From Rhodocyclaceae bacterium (GTDB taxonomy: Bacteria; Pseudomonadota; Gammaproteobacteria; Burkholderiales; Rhodocyclaceae): a stretch of 50,105 bases of DNA. The position numbers and the translations under genes are program-made. Below are positions 1 to 11,100 of the stretch, in pieces; the stretch's first letter is position 1; each line of letters begins with the position of its first letter. The notes under the pieces are model-generated. The model searched no databases. It was given only the letters and a program-made list of their open reading frames with translations, and was not told the DNA's origin. The stretch lies in the NCBI GenBank assembly GCA_006218025.1, contig VBWA01000026.1, positions 1-50,105 on the forward strand, read 5' to 3'.

Positions 1-57
1 GCCGGATCGGGGCTTGGGCGGTGCTCGCTATCCTCACATATAACGACATATGTTCCG

Positions 58-100
58 GTAGCTGCGCTCCGGCCGCACCCCGCTGCGGCCCAGCGGCTAC
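58..100. repeat. Hairpin-forming repeat upstream of ureB
   Basis: The stretch before ureB (1-157) holds no recognisable coding sequence. Bases 58-100 fold into a long imperfect hairpin: GTAGC and GGCCGC on the left pair with GCGGCC and GCTAC on the right around a short loop. A second small hairpin (GTCCCC/GGGGAC) lies at about 112-126. In most urease operons ureA abuts ureB, so this spacer of at least 150 bases is unusual and looks like inserted intergenic repeat DNA. Confidence 0.5.
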
Positions 101-157
101 GCCCCGAAGGAAGTCCCCTTGGGGGACGATTTCTTCACACGCTTTGAGGTGAAACCA

Positions 158-462
158 ATGATCCCAGGTGAAATGAAAATCGAAGCCGGCGAGATCGAAC
201 TCAACGCCGGCCGGCGTACGCTGGCCATGACCGTCGCCAACACCGGCGACCGTCCGATCCAGGTCGGGTCCCACTACCACTTCTTCGAGACCAACGAGGC
301 GCTGGCCTTCGACCGCGCTGCGGCGAGAGGCATGCGGCTCAACATCGCGGCCGGCACCGCGGTGCGTTTCGAGCCGGGGCAGACGCGCACTGTCGAGCTG
401 GTCGACTACGCCGGCGAGCGCAAGGTCTATGGCTTTCAGGGCAAGGTTCAAGGAGCGCTGAA

Positions 463-466
<4 letters not shown>
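158..466 (+). CDS. ureB: Urease subunit beta
   Basis: Small structural subunit of the nickel enzyme urease, which hydrolyses urea to ammonia and carbamate in the cytoplasm; it assembles with UreA and UreC. The 102-residue product shows the family core: MIPGE start, the IQVGSHYHF(F)E segment, the motif with [14 protein letters not shown], and the C-terminal GF-G motif. I chose ATG 158 over an upstream TTG because GAGGTGA lies at 146-152 and family members begin at MIPGE. It overlaps ureC by ATGA (463-466), so the two are translationally coupled. ureA is not visible upstream in this window. Confidence 0.95.
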
Positions 467-2226
<1,760 letters not shown>

Positions 2227-2254
2227 TCCACCAGCCTGTTACGGATTGACCACC

Positions 2255-3058
2255 ATGCCCCACATCGACATCGGCGACATCAAGTATTACTACGAACTCC
2301 ACGGCGAGGGGGCCGATACCATCACCATCCTCAACGGCCTGACCATGAGTACGGCGGCCTGGGTCGCCCAGCTCAAGGACTTCACCCCGCATTTTCGCGT
2401 GCTGCTGCTGGACATGCGCGGCCAAGGCCAGACCGAGAGGACCGACGAGGCGTGCTATCCGCTGCCGCGCCAGGCTGACGATCTGGCGCGCCTGCTCGAC
2501 AAGCTGGGTATTGCGAAGACGCATCTCTTTGCGCTCTCCTACGGCGGTATCGTCGCCCAGTATTTCGCGCTGCAACACCCCGAGCGGCTGGGGAAACTGC
2601 TGCTGTCGGACACCCTGGCCTGGTCCGACGAAGTCAATCGCGCGCTGCACGACGCCATCGTCATGGCCTGGGAGGCAGGTGGTGCGAAGCTGCGCTTCCG
2701 CGTCATGCTGCCGATCACTTTCGGCGCCAACTTCCTCAAGATGGCCGCGCCGGTTATTCCGACCTTGGAGCAACTGGCCGAGGCGCTGCCCTGGCCCGGA
2801 ACCAAGGCCATGATGGTCGGCGTGCTGGACCACGATTTGCGGGATCGCCTGAAGGACGTCCGCGCCGAGACACTGCTGATCTTCGGCGAGGAGGACCGCT
2901 TCACGCCGCTCCACCACGCGCGTCTGTTGCAGGCCGGCATTCCCGGCGCCGTGCTGCGCATAATCCCCGGCGCCGGCCATGCTGCGCCGCTGGAAAACCC
3001 GGCGGCGGTGGACGCGCTGGCGCTGGCCTTCTTCCGTAGCGAGCCGCTGTCGGCCTAG
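2255..3058 (+). CDS. Alpha/beta hydrolase inside the urease operon
   Basis: About 267-residue alpha/beta-hydrolase-fold protein, most like the 3-oxoadipate enol-lactonase / prolyl-aminopeptidase-like group. Seen: the HG-G oxyanion region near the N terminus ([10 protein letters not shown]), the MRGQG motif, a nucleophile elbow LSYGG (Ser near residue 95), a late acid in FGEEDRFTP, and a catalytic His in [14 protein letters not shown] 2255 is preferred over TTG 2246. It lies 28 bases after ureC and 5 bases before ureE, so it is almost certainly cotranscribed with the urease genes. It is not a standard urease accessory gene and its substrate cannot be told from sequence; an amide or ester upstream of urea is one possibility only. 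Confidence 0.85.
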   Translation: MPHIDIGDIKYYYELHGEGADTITILNGLTMSTAAWVAQLKDFTPHFRVLLLDMRGQGQTERTDEACYPLPRQADDLARLLDKLGIAKTHLFALSYGGIVAQYFALQHPERLGKLLLSDTLAWSDEVNRALHDAIVMAWEAGGAKLRFRVMLPITFGANFLKMAAPVIPTLEQLAEALPWPGTKAMMVGVLDHDLRDRLKDVRAETLLIFGEEDRFTPLHHARLLQAGIPGAVLRIIPGAGHAAPLENPAAVDALALAFFRSEPLSA

Positions 3059-3063
3059 CAACG

Positions 3064-3579
3064 ATGCTGCTCATCGAACAACGCGCCGCAGTGGACGCCG
3101 TGGCGACCGAACAGTTGCGGCTTCCCTTTGAAGCCCGCTGCAAGAGCCGTTTGCGTGCGCGATTGGCATCCGGCGCGGAATGCGGTTTGTTTCTTCCACG
3201 CGGCAGCGTGCTGCGAGGTGGCGACACGCTGCTCGGCAGCGACGGTCGGGTCGTCGAGGTGATCGCCGCGGCGGAACCGCTGATGGAGGCGGTGAGCAGT
3301 GACCCGCTGCAATTGGCGCGCGCCGCCTACCATTTGGGCAACCGCCATGTCGCCGTGCAAATCCTTCCCGGCGGCCTGCGTTTTGCGAAGGACCACGTGC
3401 TCGGCGAGATGGTGCGCGGCCTTGGCCTGCCGGTTGAGGAGATCGAGGCACCCTTCGAACCCGAAGCGGGTGCTTACGGCGCGCACGGCGGCCACGGCGG
3501 CCACGGCAACGGCGCCGACGGCGAGGGCGAATTTGCCCAGGCTCGTCCACGCATCCACGATCACTTTCAGCCGAAATGA
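3064..3579 (+). CDS. ureE: Urease accessory protein UreE (nickel metallochaperone)
   Basis: Delivers nickel to the UreDFG-apourease complex. The 171-residue protein has the UreE N-terminal domain ([31 protein letters not shown]) and the C-terminal metal-binding domain with LGNRHV and the [14 protein letters not shown] segment. The tail contains a Gly/His-rich metal-binding stretch ([10 protein letters not shown], then HDHF). Starts 5 bases after the hydrolase gene; its stop overlaps the ureF start (ATGA at 3576-3579). Confidence 0.95.
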   Translation: MLLIEQRAAVDAVATEQLRLPFEARCKSRLRARLASGAECGLFLPRGSVLRGGDTLLGSDGRVVEVIAAAEPLMEAVSSDPLQLARAAYHLGNRHVAVQILPGGLRFAKDHVLGEMVRGLGLPVEEIEAPFEPEAGAYGAHGGHGGHGNGADGEGEFAQARPRIHDHFQPK

Positions 3580-4249
3580 GCATCGCGCTGGCAAAACTCC
3601 TGCAACTCGCGAGCCCCGCGCTGCCGGTCGGCGCCTACACCTATTCGCAGGGACTGGAGTGGGCGGTCGAGGCCGGCACGGTGAAGGATGAAGCCGGCGC
3701 ATTGCGATGGATAGGCGACCAGCTCGAATGGAATCTCGGCCGCTACGAAGCGCCGCTGTTGATGCGCCTGATGGAGGCGTGGAAGGTCGGCGCTCACGAT
3801 ACGGCGATTGAACTGGACGCGGAATATTTGGCGACGCGCGAGAGCGCAGAACTGCGTGCCGAGACGCTGCAGATGGGCTATTCGATGAAGCGCCTGCTGC
3901 ATGAGTTGGGCGACTTTCCGCAACCCTTGCTCGATGCTATTGCCGTTCCGCCAGCGCCGACTTTTGCCTATGTCTGGACTTGTGCCGCCGCAGCCTGGCA
4001 GATTCCGCTGCAGGACGCGCTCACGGCGTGGCTCTGGAGCTGGGCCGAAAACCAGACCATGGCCGCGCTGAAAGCCGTGCCGCTGGGCCAGGCCGCCGGC
4101 CAGCGCATCCTGCAGGAAATCGGCCGCCGCATTCCGGCTGTCGTCGATCGCGCCCTGGCGCTCGCCGAGCAGGAATATTCCAACTTCGCGCCGGGCTTCG
4201 CCATCGCCTGCTGCAATCACGAAACCCAATACACGAGGCTCTTCCGATC

Positions 4250-4253
<4 letters not shown>
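3576..4253 (+). CDS. ureF: Urease accessory protein UreF
   Basis: GTPase-modulating accessory protein that bridges UreD and UreG during nickel insertion. The 225-residue product has the family N terminus ([25 protein letters not shown]), the ATRESAELR segment, and the C-terminal LPLGQ-AGQ-type region followed by the [13 protein letters not shown] end. At about residues 123-131 (AVPPAPTFA) the DNA is 25/26 identical to an intergenic repeat after ureG, so a dispersed repeat seems to be embedded here in frame. ATGA overlaps exist with ureE upstream and ureG downstream. Confidence 0.95.
3942..3967 (+). repeat. Dispersed 26-bp repeat, copy a (inside ureF)
   Basis: Core CCGCCAGCGCCGACTTTTGC preceded by GCCGTT. 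It differs from copy b (4897-4922) at one base. Here it is read in frame as part of UreF. Other copies: 10000-10024, 29030-29055, 33675-33700, 36733-36756, 40691-40716, 46868-46893, 48499-48524. Confidence 0.75.
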
Positions 4254-4876
<623 letters not shown>

Positions 4877-4896
4877 AGGCGGGATCGCGCCAGGTC

Positions 4897-4922
4897 GCCG
4901 TTCCGCCAGCGCCGACTCTTGC
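4897..4922 (+). repeat. Dispersed 26-bp repeat, copy b (after ureG)
   Basis: Intergenic copy, 20 bases beyond the ureG stop, with CCGCCAGCGCCGACTCTTGC. Nearly identical to the copy read inside ureF. No T-run follows, so it does not look like a simple intrinsic terminator. Confidence 0.7.
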
Positions 4923-4963
4923 GGCACAATTCAGGCACTCGCATCCTTTTCCGGGGGCCCCTT

Positions 4964-5440
4964 ATGTTTTCCTCTATGAAGTCTTGCAGCGCGCGTGCGC
5001 GCTTGTCGTTCGTCGCGCTTGTTCTCTTGGGTTTGGCCGCCGGCTGGAGCGTGCCGGTGGCGACCGCGGCTGCGCCAGGGGCGACACCTGTCTATACGAT
5101 GAGTCCGATCGGCTGGGTGCGAAAATCCGGCGACAGGACTTTCATCGAGATCGACAAGCGCTACCAGCCGGCGCTGATGGGCGTCGAGGAACTGAAGTCG
5201 ATCTGGGTGCTTTACTGGTTCGACCGCAACGACAGCCCGGAAAAGCGCGCCGTGCTGCAGGTGCATCCGCGCGGCGACCCGGAGCGGCCGCTGCGCGGGG
5301 TGTTCGCCACGCGTTCGCCCTTGCGGCCCAACCTGATCGCCCTGAGCGAGGTCAAGGTGCTCGCGGTGCGGGGCAATGTCGTCGAGATCGACGGGATCGA
5401 CGCCTTCGCCGATACGCCGGTGCTGGATCTGAAACCCTGA
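4964..5440 (+). CDS. TrmO/TsaA-like domain protein with signal peptide
   Basis: The mature part matches the TsaA/TrmO family (UPF0066): PIGWVR near the start, ALMGVEELKSIWVLYWFDRND, VHPRGD, the GVFATRSPLRPN segment, and IDGIDAFADTPVLDLKP at the end. Family members such as E. coli TrmO methylate threonylcarbamoyladenosine-37 of tRNA in the cytoplasm. Here about 35 extra N-terminal residues form a clear export signal (Arg-rich start, FVALVLLGLAAGW hydrophobic core, then ATAAAPGA). An exported protein cannot act on tRNA, so its role is probably different. ATG 4964 (or 4976) is chosen over 4919 because the signal peptide begins there. Single-gene unit. Confidence 0.8.
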   Translation: MFSSMKSCSARARLSFVALVLLGLAAGWSVPVATAAAPGATPVYTMSPIGWVRKSGDRTFIEIDKRYQPALMGVEELKSIWVLYWFDRNDSPEKRAVLQVHPRGDPERPLRGVFATRSPLRPNLIALSEVKVLAVRGNVVEIDGIDAFADTPVLDLKP

Positions 5441-5531
5441 GAGCCTATGAATAGTCCTGGTGCGCGCCTGATCTGTCGCGGCGGCAGGAGTGGTAGCCTT
5501 GCCCTCGCAACATCTCCAAGGAGGAGCAAAC

Positions 5532-6536
5532 ATGAAACTTCGCACATTGTTCGTCGGCCTTGCGGCCGTGGCTTTTTCGACCCTGGCACTGGCCCAGGCG
5601 CCGATCGTGATCAAGTTCAGTCACGTGGTTGCAGCAGATACGCCGAAGGGCAAGGCCTCGGAGTTCTTTGCCAAGCGGGCGGCGGAACTGACCAAGGGCA
5701 AGGCCAAGGTGGAGGTCTATGCCAACAGCGCCTTGTACAAGGACAAGGAAGAGGTCGAAGCCCTGCAACTTGGCGCGGTGCAGATGCTGGCGCCGTCGCT
5801 GTCCAAGTTCGGCCCGCTCGGCGCGAAGGAATTCGAGGTTTTCGACTTCCCCTACATTTTCGACGACTATGCCGACCTGCACAAAATCACCCAGGGTCCG
5901 ATCGGCGCTTCGCTGCTGGCGAAGCTGGAACCCAAGGGCATCAAGGGGCTGGCGTTCTGGGACAACGGCTTCAAGTCCTTCTCGGCCAACACCCCGATCA
6001 GGACGCCGGCGGACCTCAAGGGCAAGAGGATGCGCATCCAGTCGTCGAAGGTGCTCGAGGAGGAATATCGGACCCTGGGCGCCTTGCCGCAGGTGATGGC
6101 CTTCTCCGAGGTTTATCAGGCGCTGCAGACCGGCGTGGTCGACGGCACCGACAATCCGCACTCCAACCTGTACACGCAGAAGATGCATGAAGTGCAGAAG
6201 CACATGACCATCACCGACCACAACTACCTGGGCTACGCGGTGATCGTGAACAAGAAGTTCTGGGACGGCTTGCCGCCCGATGTGCGCGGCCAGCTGGAGC
6301 AGGCCATGAAGGAGGCCACGGCCTACGCCAACACGATCGCCAAGGAAGAAAACGACATGGCGCTCGAGGGTGTCCGCAAGAGCGGCAAGACGGCGATCTA
6401 CGTGCCGACCAGGGAGGAGAAGCTGGCCTTCAAGAAAGCGATGGCCCCGGTGCACGTCAAGATGGCCGACCGCGTCGGCAAGGAGCTGCTGCAGTCGATC
6501 TACAAGGAAACCGGCTTCGATCCGACCAAGCTCTGA
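5532..6536 (+). CDS. TRAP transporter solute-binding protein, DctP family
   Basis: Periplasmic binding protein of a TRAP-type C4-dicarboxylate (or related organic acid) importer. 334 residues; signal peptide at 1-21 (LAAVAFSTLALAQA), then IKFSHVVAADTPKGKASEFF, ELTKGKAKVEVYANSALY, and the DctP signature region with the substrate-binding Arg (RMRIQSSKVL) and VVDGTDNPHSNL. A good ribosome-binding site (AAGGAGGAGC, 5518-5527) precedes ATG 5532. No membrane DctQ/DctM partners are adjacent, so it is an orphan here. Substrate unknown; C4-dicarboxylates are the family default. Confidence 0.92.
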   Translation: MKLRTLFVGLAAVAFSTLALAQAPIVIKFSHVVAADTPKGKASEFFAKRAAELTKGKAKVEVYANSALYKDKEEVEALQLGAVQMLAPSLSKFGPLGAKEFEVFDFPYIFDDYADLHKITQGPIGASLLAKLEPKGIKGLAFWDNGFKSFSANTPIRTPADLKGKRMRIQSSKVLEEEYRTLGALPQVMAFSEVYQALQTGVVDGTDNPHSNLYTQKMHEVQKHMTITDHNYLGYAVIVNKKFWDGLPPDVRGQLEQAMKEATAYANTIAKEENDMALEGVRKSGKTAIYVPTREEKLAFKKAMAPVHVKMADRVGKELLQSIYKETGFDPTKL

Positions 6537-6565
6537 TGAGCGCAATGGCGCCGCTGTGATGCGGC

Positions 6566-6736
6566 GCTATTGCTGTGCTTGCTGCCCCTGTTCGGTGGCC
6601 ACCAGGGGCGCACCTTCCATCCAGGCTTCCGGCGCGCGGCGCAGGTCGAGTGTCAGCGGGTAATCCGGGTTGCGGCCTTCGCGCCGCACGTGCATCGGGC
6701 CCGGCGTGTGGCCGTGGTTCCAGAAGCGCGCGACGG
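6566..6736 (-). pseudogene. Detached 3' fragment of a transglutaminase gene
   Basis: These 171 bases are a diverged copy of the last 168 bases of the transglutaminase gene (8141-8308), in the same orientation. Read on the minus strand they give ARFWNHGHTPGPMHVRR and the same C-terminal end, with mostly silent differences and one 3-base length difference. The rest of the gene is missing. The fragment and the intact end form direct repeats flanking the VOC/TetR pair. The following stretch 6737-6917 shows no gene I can support. Confidence 0.8.
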
Positions 6737-6917
6737 GGGAGGTTTTGCGGGGCGGATCGGTAAGAAATCGGCGATTGACTGCGGCGGTCGGCGACAGCGA
6801 TGCTCATGGAAATCCCGTCGAATTTCCTATCCCTGACGACCGTATACCTCGGTTCGAGCCCGCGCAGGTCGTTGCTGATCCTGGCTCCCTATGGTCCGGT
6901 TGACGGCATGCGGCCCT

Positions 6918-7331
6918 TCAAGGCGCTACATAGACCATCCAGGACACGCCGAAGCGGTCGGCGGTCATGCCGAACATCGGGGAAAAGAACGTCCTGCCTA
7001 GCGGCATCTGCACTTGCCCGCCCTCGGTGAGCACGCCGAACAGGCGCTCGGCTTCGGCCACGCTGGCCACCGTAAGCGACAGCGAAAAACCCAGGAAGCT
7101 GGGTTTTCCCTGGCACAGCCCGTCGGAAGCCATCAGTGTCGACTCGCCGATGCGGAAGCTCGAATGCATCACTTTGTTCTCTGAACCGGGCGGGCACATG
7201 CCTGGGGCCTGCGGCTCGGGATTGTCCTTGTAGCGCATCAGCATCGTCACCTCGGCGCCGAGCGCCTTGCGATAGAAATCGAGGGCCTCTTCGCAGCGGC
7301 CGTCGAAAAACAGGTAGGGTTGTACTTGCAT
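6918..7331 (-). CDS. VOC/PhnB-like glyoxalase-fold protein
   Basis: 137-residue single-domain protein of the vicinal-oxygen-chelate fold, PhnB-like (formerly annotated 3-demethylubiquinone methyltransferase-like). Seen: QPYLFFDGRCEEALDFYRKALG at the N terminus, KVMHSSFRIGESTLMASDG in the middle, and MPLGRTFFSPMFGMTADRFGVSWMV at the end, all typical of the family. Start ATG 7331 has AAGGAG 6 bases upstream on the minus strand. Divergent from the TetR gene with a 123-base shared promoter region, so it is the likely target of that repressor. Enzymatic function cannot be assigned. Confidence 0.85.
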   Translation of the reverse strand: MQVQPYLFFDGRCEEALDFYRKALGAEVTMLMRYKDNPEPQAPGMCPPGSENKVMHSSFRIGESTLMASDGLCQGKPSFLGFSLSLTVASVAEAERLFGVLTEGGQVQMPLGRTFFSPMFGMTADRFGVSWMVYVAP

Positions 7332-7429
7332 GACATCTCCTTGTTGGGGTTGGGGCGGTGGCGGCGGCTTCAATGATCAACAATTCACGCACGAAGTGTA
7401 CGCCGTCCACATAAACATAACAAATATAC

Positions 7430-7442
7430 TGGACAGTGTCCA
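7430..7442. promoter_or_regulatory. Perfect palindrome, candidate TetR operator
   Basis: TGGACAGTGTCCA, a perfect 13-base palindrome centred at 7436, lies in the divergent region between the VOC gene and the TetR gene, 12 bases before the TetR start. An AT-rich stretch (7411-7429) beside it could hold -10 elements for both genes. Autorepression and control of the VOC gene are inferred from position. Confidence 0.6.
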
Positions 7443-7454
7443 CATGGAGGTTCG

Positions 7455-8102
7455 ATGCCGTCTGTAAAAACCCGTGCGCCGAAGCGCAACACCTATCGCC
7501 ACGGCGATCTGCGCCAGGCGCTGCTCGCGGCCGGCGTCGAGCTGGCGCGCAACGGCGGTCCCGATGCCGTCGTCCTGCGCGAGGCCACCCGCCGCGCCGG
7601 GGTGGTGCCGAATGCCGCCTACCGGCACTACGCGAGTCGGGATCAGCTGTTGCAAGCGGTGCGTTCGGCCGCGATGGCGGCGCTGGCCGTCGCGATAGAG
7701 GCCGAACTGGCGGGCTTGCGCCGCGGCCGCAAACCGGCCGACTTTGCGCGCGCCAGCCTGCGGGCCGTCGGCACCGGCTACCTGCGCTTCGCCCAAGCCG
7801 AACCGGGATTGTTCCGCACCGCCTTCTCGGTTCCGGACGCGTTGCAGGGCGCCCCCGTTCCCGAGAAGTCGGGCAACAGCGGGCTGAACCCGTTTCAGTT
7901 GCTGGGCGCCGCGCTCGACCGGCTGGTCGATGCCGGAGTGCTGCCGCCGCAGCGCCGTCTGGGCGCCGAATACCTGGCCTGGTCGGCGGTGCACGGCTTC
8001 GCCATGCTGGTCATCGACGGCCCCTTGCGCAGCCTGAGTCCCGCGCAAATCGAGGTGATCGGCCAGCGCGTGCTGGACATGGTCGAGAAGGGAATCGAGT
8101 GA
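7455..8102 (+). CDS. TetR-family transcriptional regulator
   Basis: 215 residues. N-terminal helix-turn-helix: TYRHGDLRQALLAAGVELARNGGPDAVVLREATRRAGVVPNAAYRHYASRDQLL covers the TetR DNA-binding domain (residues about 12-65), written here as a description of continuous similarity in pieces: YRHGDLR, REATRRAGV, AAYRHYASRDQLL. The C-terminal part resembles the WHG-type ligand domain (AYLAWSAVHGFAMLVIDGPL). GGAGG at 7446-7450 supports ATG 7455. Divergent from the VOC gene; the ligand is unknown. Confidence 0.88.
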   Translation: MPSVKTRAPKRNTYRHGDLRQALLAAGVELARNGGPDAVVLREATRRAGVVPNAAYRHYASRDQLLQAVRSAAMAALAVAIEAELAGLRRGRKPADFARASLRAVGTGYLRFAQAEPGLFRTAFSVPDALQGAPVPEKSGNSGLNPFQLLGAALDRLVDAGVLPPQRRLGAEYLAWSAVHGFAMLVIDGPLRSLSPAQIEVIGQRVLDMVEKGIE

Positions 8103-8141
8103 ATCGCGTGAGGTCGTCTTGAGCCAACGCGTCGCCTGACG

Positions 8142-11100
8142 CTACTGCTGCGCCTGCTCCTGCTCGGTGGCGATCGAAGGCGCACCTTCCATCCAGGCTT
8201 CCGGCGCGCGGCGCAGGTCGAGTGTCAGCGGGTAGTCCGGGTTGCGGCCTTCGCGCCGTACATGCATGGCGCCCGGCGTGTGGCCATGGTTCCAGAAGCG
8301 CGCGACGCGGCGCGATTCGGCCGCGTTGGCATTGATCGGGAAGCTGTCTTCGCTGCGCCCGCCCGGGTGGGCGACGTGGTAGGTGCAGCCGCCGATCGAG
8401 CGCCCGCTCCAGCTGTCGACCAGGTCGAACACCAGCGGCGCCTGCACGCCTATGGTCGGGTGCAGTCCGGAGGGCGGGCTCCATGCGCGGTAGCGCACGC
8501 CGGCGACATATTCGCCGCGCGTGCCGGTGCCGGTCAGCGGCAGCGGACGGCCGTTGCAGGTGAGGATGTGGCGGTTGTCGTGCATGTGCCGCACCTTCAC
8601 CTGCATTCGTTCGACCGATGAATCGACGTAGCGCGCCGTGCCGCCGGCGGCGACTTCTTCGCCCAGCACGTGCCAGGGTTCGATGGCCTGGCGCAGTTCG
8701 ATTTCGATGCCGTGATAGACCACGGTGCCGAAGCGCGGAAAGCGGAATTCGAGGAAGGGCGCGAACCAGTCGAACTCGAAGGCATAGCCGGCGCGCTGCA
8801 GGTCGAGCACCACGTCCTTCATGTCCTGGGCGACGAAGTGCGGCAGCATGAAGCGGTCATGCAGGCCGGTACCCCAGCGCATCAGGCCCTGGCCGTTGCC
8901 GGTGTAGGGCGTCTGCCAGAAGCGGGCGACCAGCGCGCGCAGCAGCAGCATTTGCAGCAGCGACATCTGCGCGTGCGGCGGCATTTCGAAGCCGCGGAAT
9001 TCGACCAGGCCCAGGCGCCCGGTGGCGCTGTCGGGCGAGTAGAGCTTGTCGATGCAGAACTCGGCGCGGTGGGTGTTGCCCGAGAGGTCGACCAGAAGGT
9101 TTCTCAGCAGGCGGTCGACCAGCCAGGGTTGCAGGCTTTCCTCGCCCGGCTTGAGCCGTGCGGCCATTTGCTGGAAGGCGATTTCGAGTTCGTAGAGGCT
9201 TTCGTGGCGCGCCTCGTCGACGCGCGGTGCCTGGCTGGTGGGCCCGATGAACATCCCCGAGAACAGGTAAGACAGCGCCGGATGATGCTGCCAGTAAGCG
9301 ATCAGGCTCATCAGCAGGTCGGGCCGGCGCAGGCAGGGCGAATCGGCCGGGCTGGCGGCGCCAAGCGTGATGTGGTTGCCGCCGCCGGTGCCGGTGTGGC
9401 GGCCGTCGAGCATGAACTTCTCGGTGCCCAGGCGCGTCAGGCGCGCCTCCTCGTAGAGGATCTGGGTGTTAGTCACCAGTTGCGTCCAGCTTGTCGCCGG
9501 ATGGATGTTGACCTCGATGACGCCGGGATCGGGCGTGATGCGGAATTCCTTGAGGCGCGGATCGGCCGGCGGCGTGTAGCCTTCGAGGCGCACCGGCAGC
9601 TTGAGGTCGGCGGCCGTGGCCTCGATCGCGGTAAGCAGCGTGATGAAATCTTCGAGCAGAGGCACCGGCGGCAGGAAGATGCACAGCACGCCCTCGCGCA
9701 CCTCGGCGCAAAGCGCGGTGTGCACGATTTCGCGCGGGTCGTAACCGGCATTTGGCGTGGCCGGCGGTGATTCGATCTTGAGCCGTGGCGTGTCTGCGTC
9801 CACTGCGGCCTCCGCCGCGGCGGGGTCGGTCAGGGGAAGCTGTTCAGCAAACGGGTCGCGGGTGAATTCCTCTTCCTTCTCGCCGGGCGCGACCCAGGGC
9901 AGAGAGGCCAGCGGCAGGCGCAGGCCCAGCGGCGAATCGCCGGGGATCAGGTAGAGGTGTTCGCGGCGCAGTGGCCAGGGGCTGGAGCGGAAGCGGGATG
10001 AAGAGTCGGCGCCGGTGGTACGGCGCTTTTTTGCCGATGGCAGGGCTTTGAGCGGCAGCACGTACCCCGCTGCTTCGCCGAGGCCGCGCTCCAGCAGTTT
10101 CGCCACGCGCAGTCTTTCGTCGGGTTTCTTCAGGTCGGCCTTGAGCGGATCGAAATTCTCCGGCCAGCGCTGCTCCTCGTCGATGATGCGCGTCACGTCC
10201 TCGTAGGCGGGAATCACGAAGCCGGGATCGAGGCCCAGTTCGCGCGTCAGGCGGCGGATGAAGTGCAAGGCATCCTGCGCCTTGCGCGTACCGGCCCCAT
10301 CGCTGGTGACCATGAGTTTCGCGTCCTTCCACAGCGGCTTGCCGTCGGTGCGCCAGTAGCAGCCTAGTGCCCACCGCGGCAGCGGCTCGCCGGGATACCA
10401 CTTGCCCTGGCCGAAATGCAGCATGGCGCCCGGCGCGAAATGACCCTGCAGCCGATTGAGCAGGTCGCCGGCGAGTTCGCGTTTCTTTTCCGACAGTGCG
10501 GTGTAGTTCCACTCAGCGCCGTCCATGTCGTCGATCGAGACGAAGGTCGGCTCGCCGCCCATGGTCAGGCGCACGTCGTGCTTCGCCAGTTCTGCGTCGA
10601 CCTGGTGGCCAAGATCGAGCACCGCCTGCCACTGCGCCTCGGTATAGGGCTGGGTGACGCGCGGGTCTTCGTGGATGCGCGTGACATGCATGGCGAAATC
10701 GAAATGCGCTTCGCAGACTTCGGTGCCGCCGATGACCGGCGCGGCCGAGGAGGGCATCGCGGTGCAGGCCAGCGGGATGTGGCCTTCGCCGGCGAGCAGG
10801 CCCGAGGTCGGATCGAGGCCGATCCAGCCGGCGCCGGGAATGTAGACCTCCGTCCAGGCATGCAGGTCGGTGAAGTCGTAGGTCGTGCCGGAAGGGCCGT
10901 CGAGCGCCTTGACGTCGGCCTTCAACTGGATCAGATAGCCCGAGGCGAAGCGCGCCGCGAGGCCGAGGTGGCGCAGTGCCTGTACCAGCAGCCAGGCCGA
11001 ATCGCGACAGGAGCCGCGCTTCAGTTCGAGGGTCTCTTCCGGCGTCTGCACGCCGGCTTCGAGGCGCACGATGTAACCGACGTCGCCCTGCACGCGCTGG

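Noticed and set aside
3785-3808. Another repeat-like match in ureF (KVGAHDTA region)
   Set aside because: Several mismatches, and the protein aligns normally with UreF at this place.
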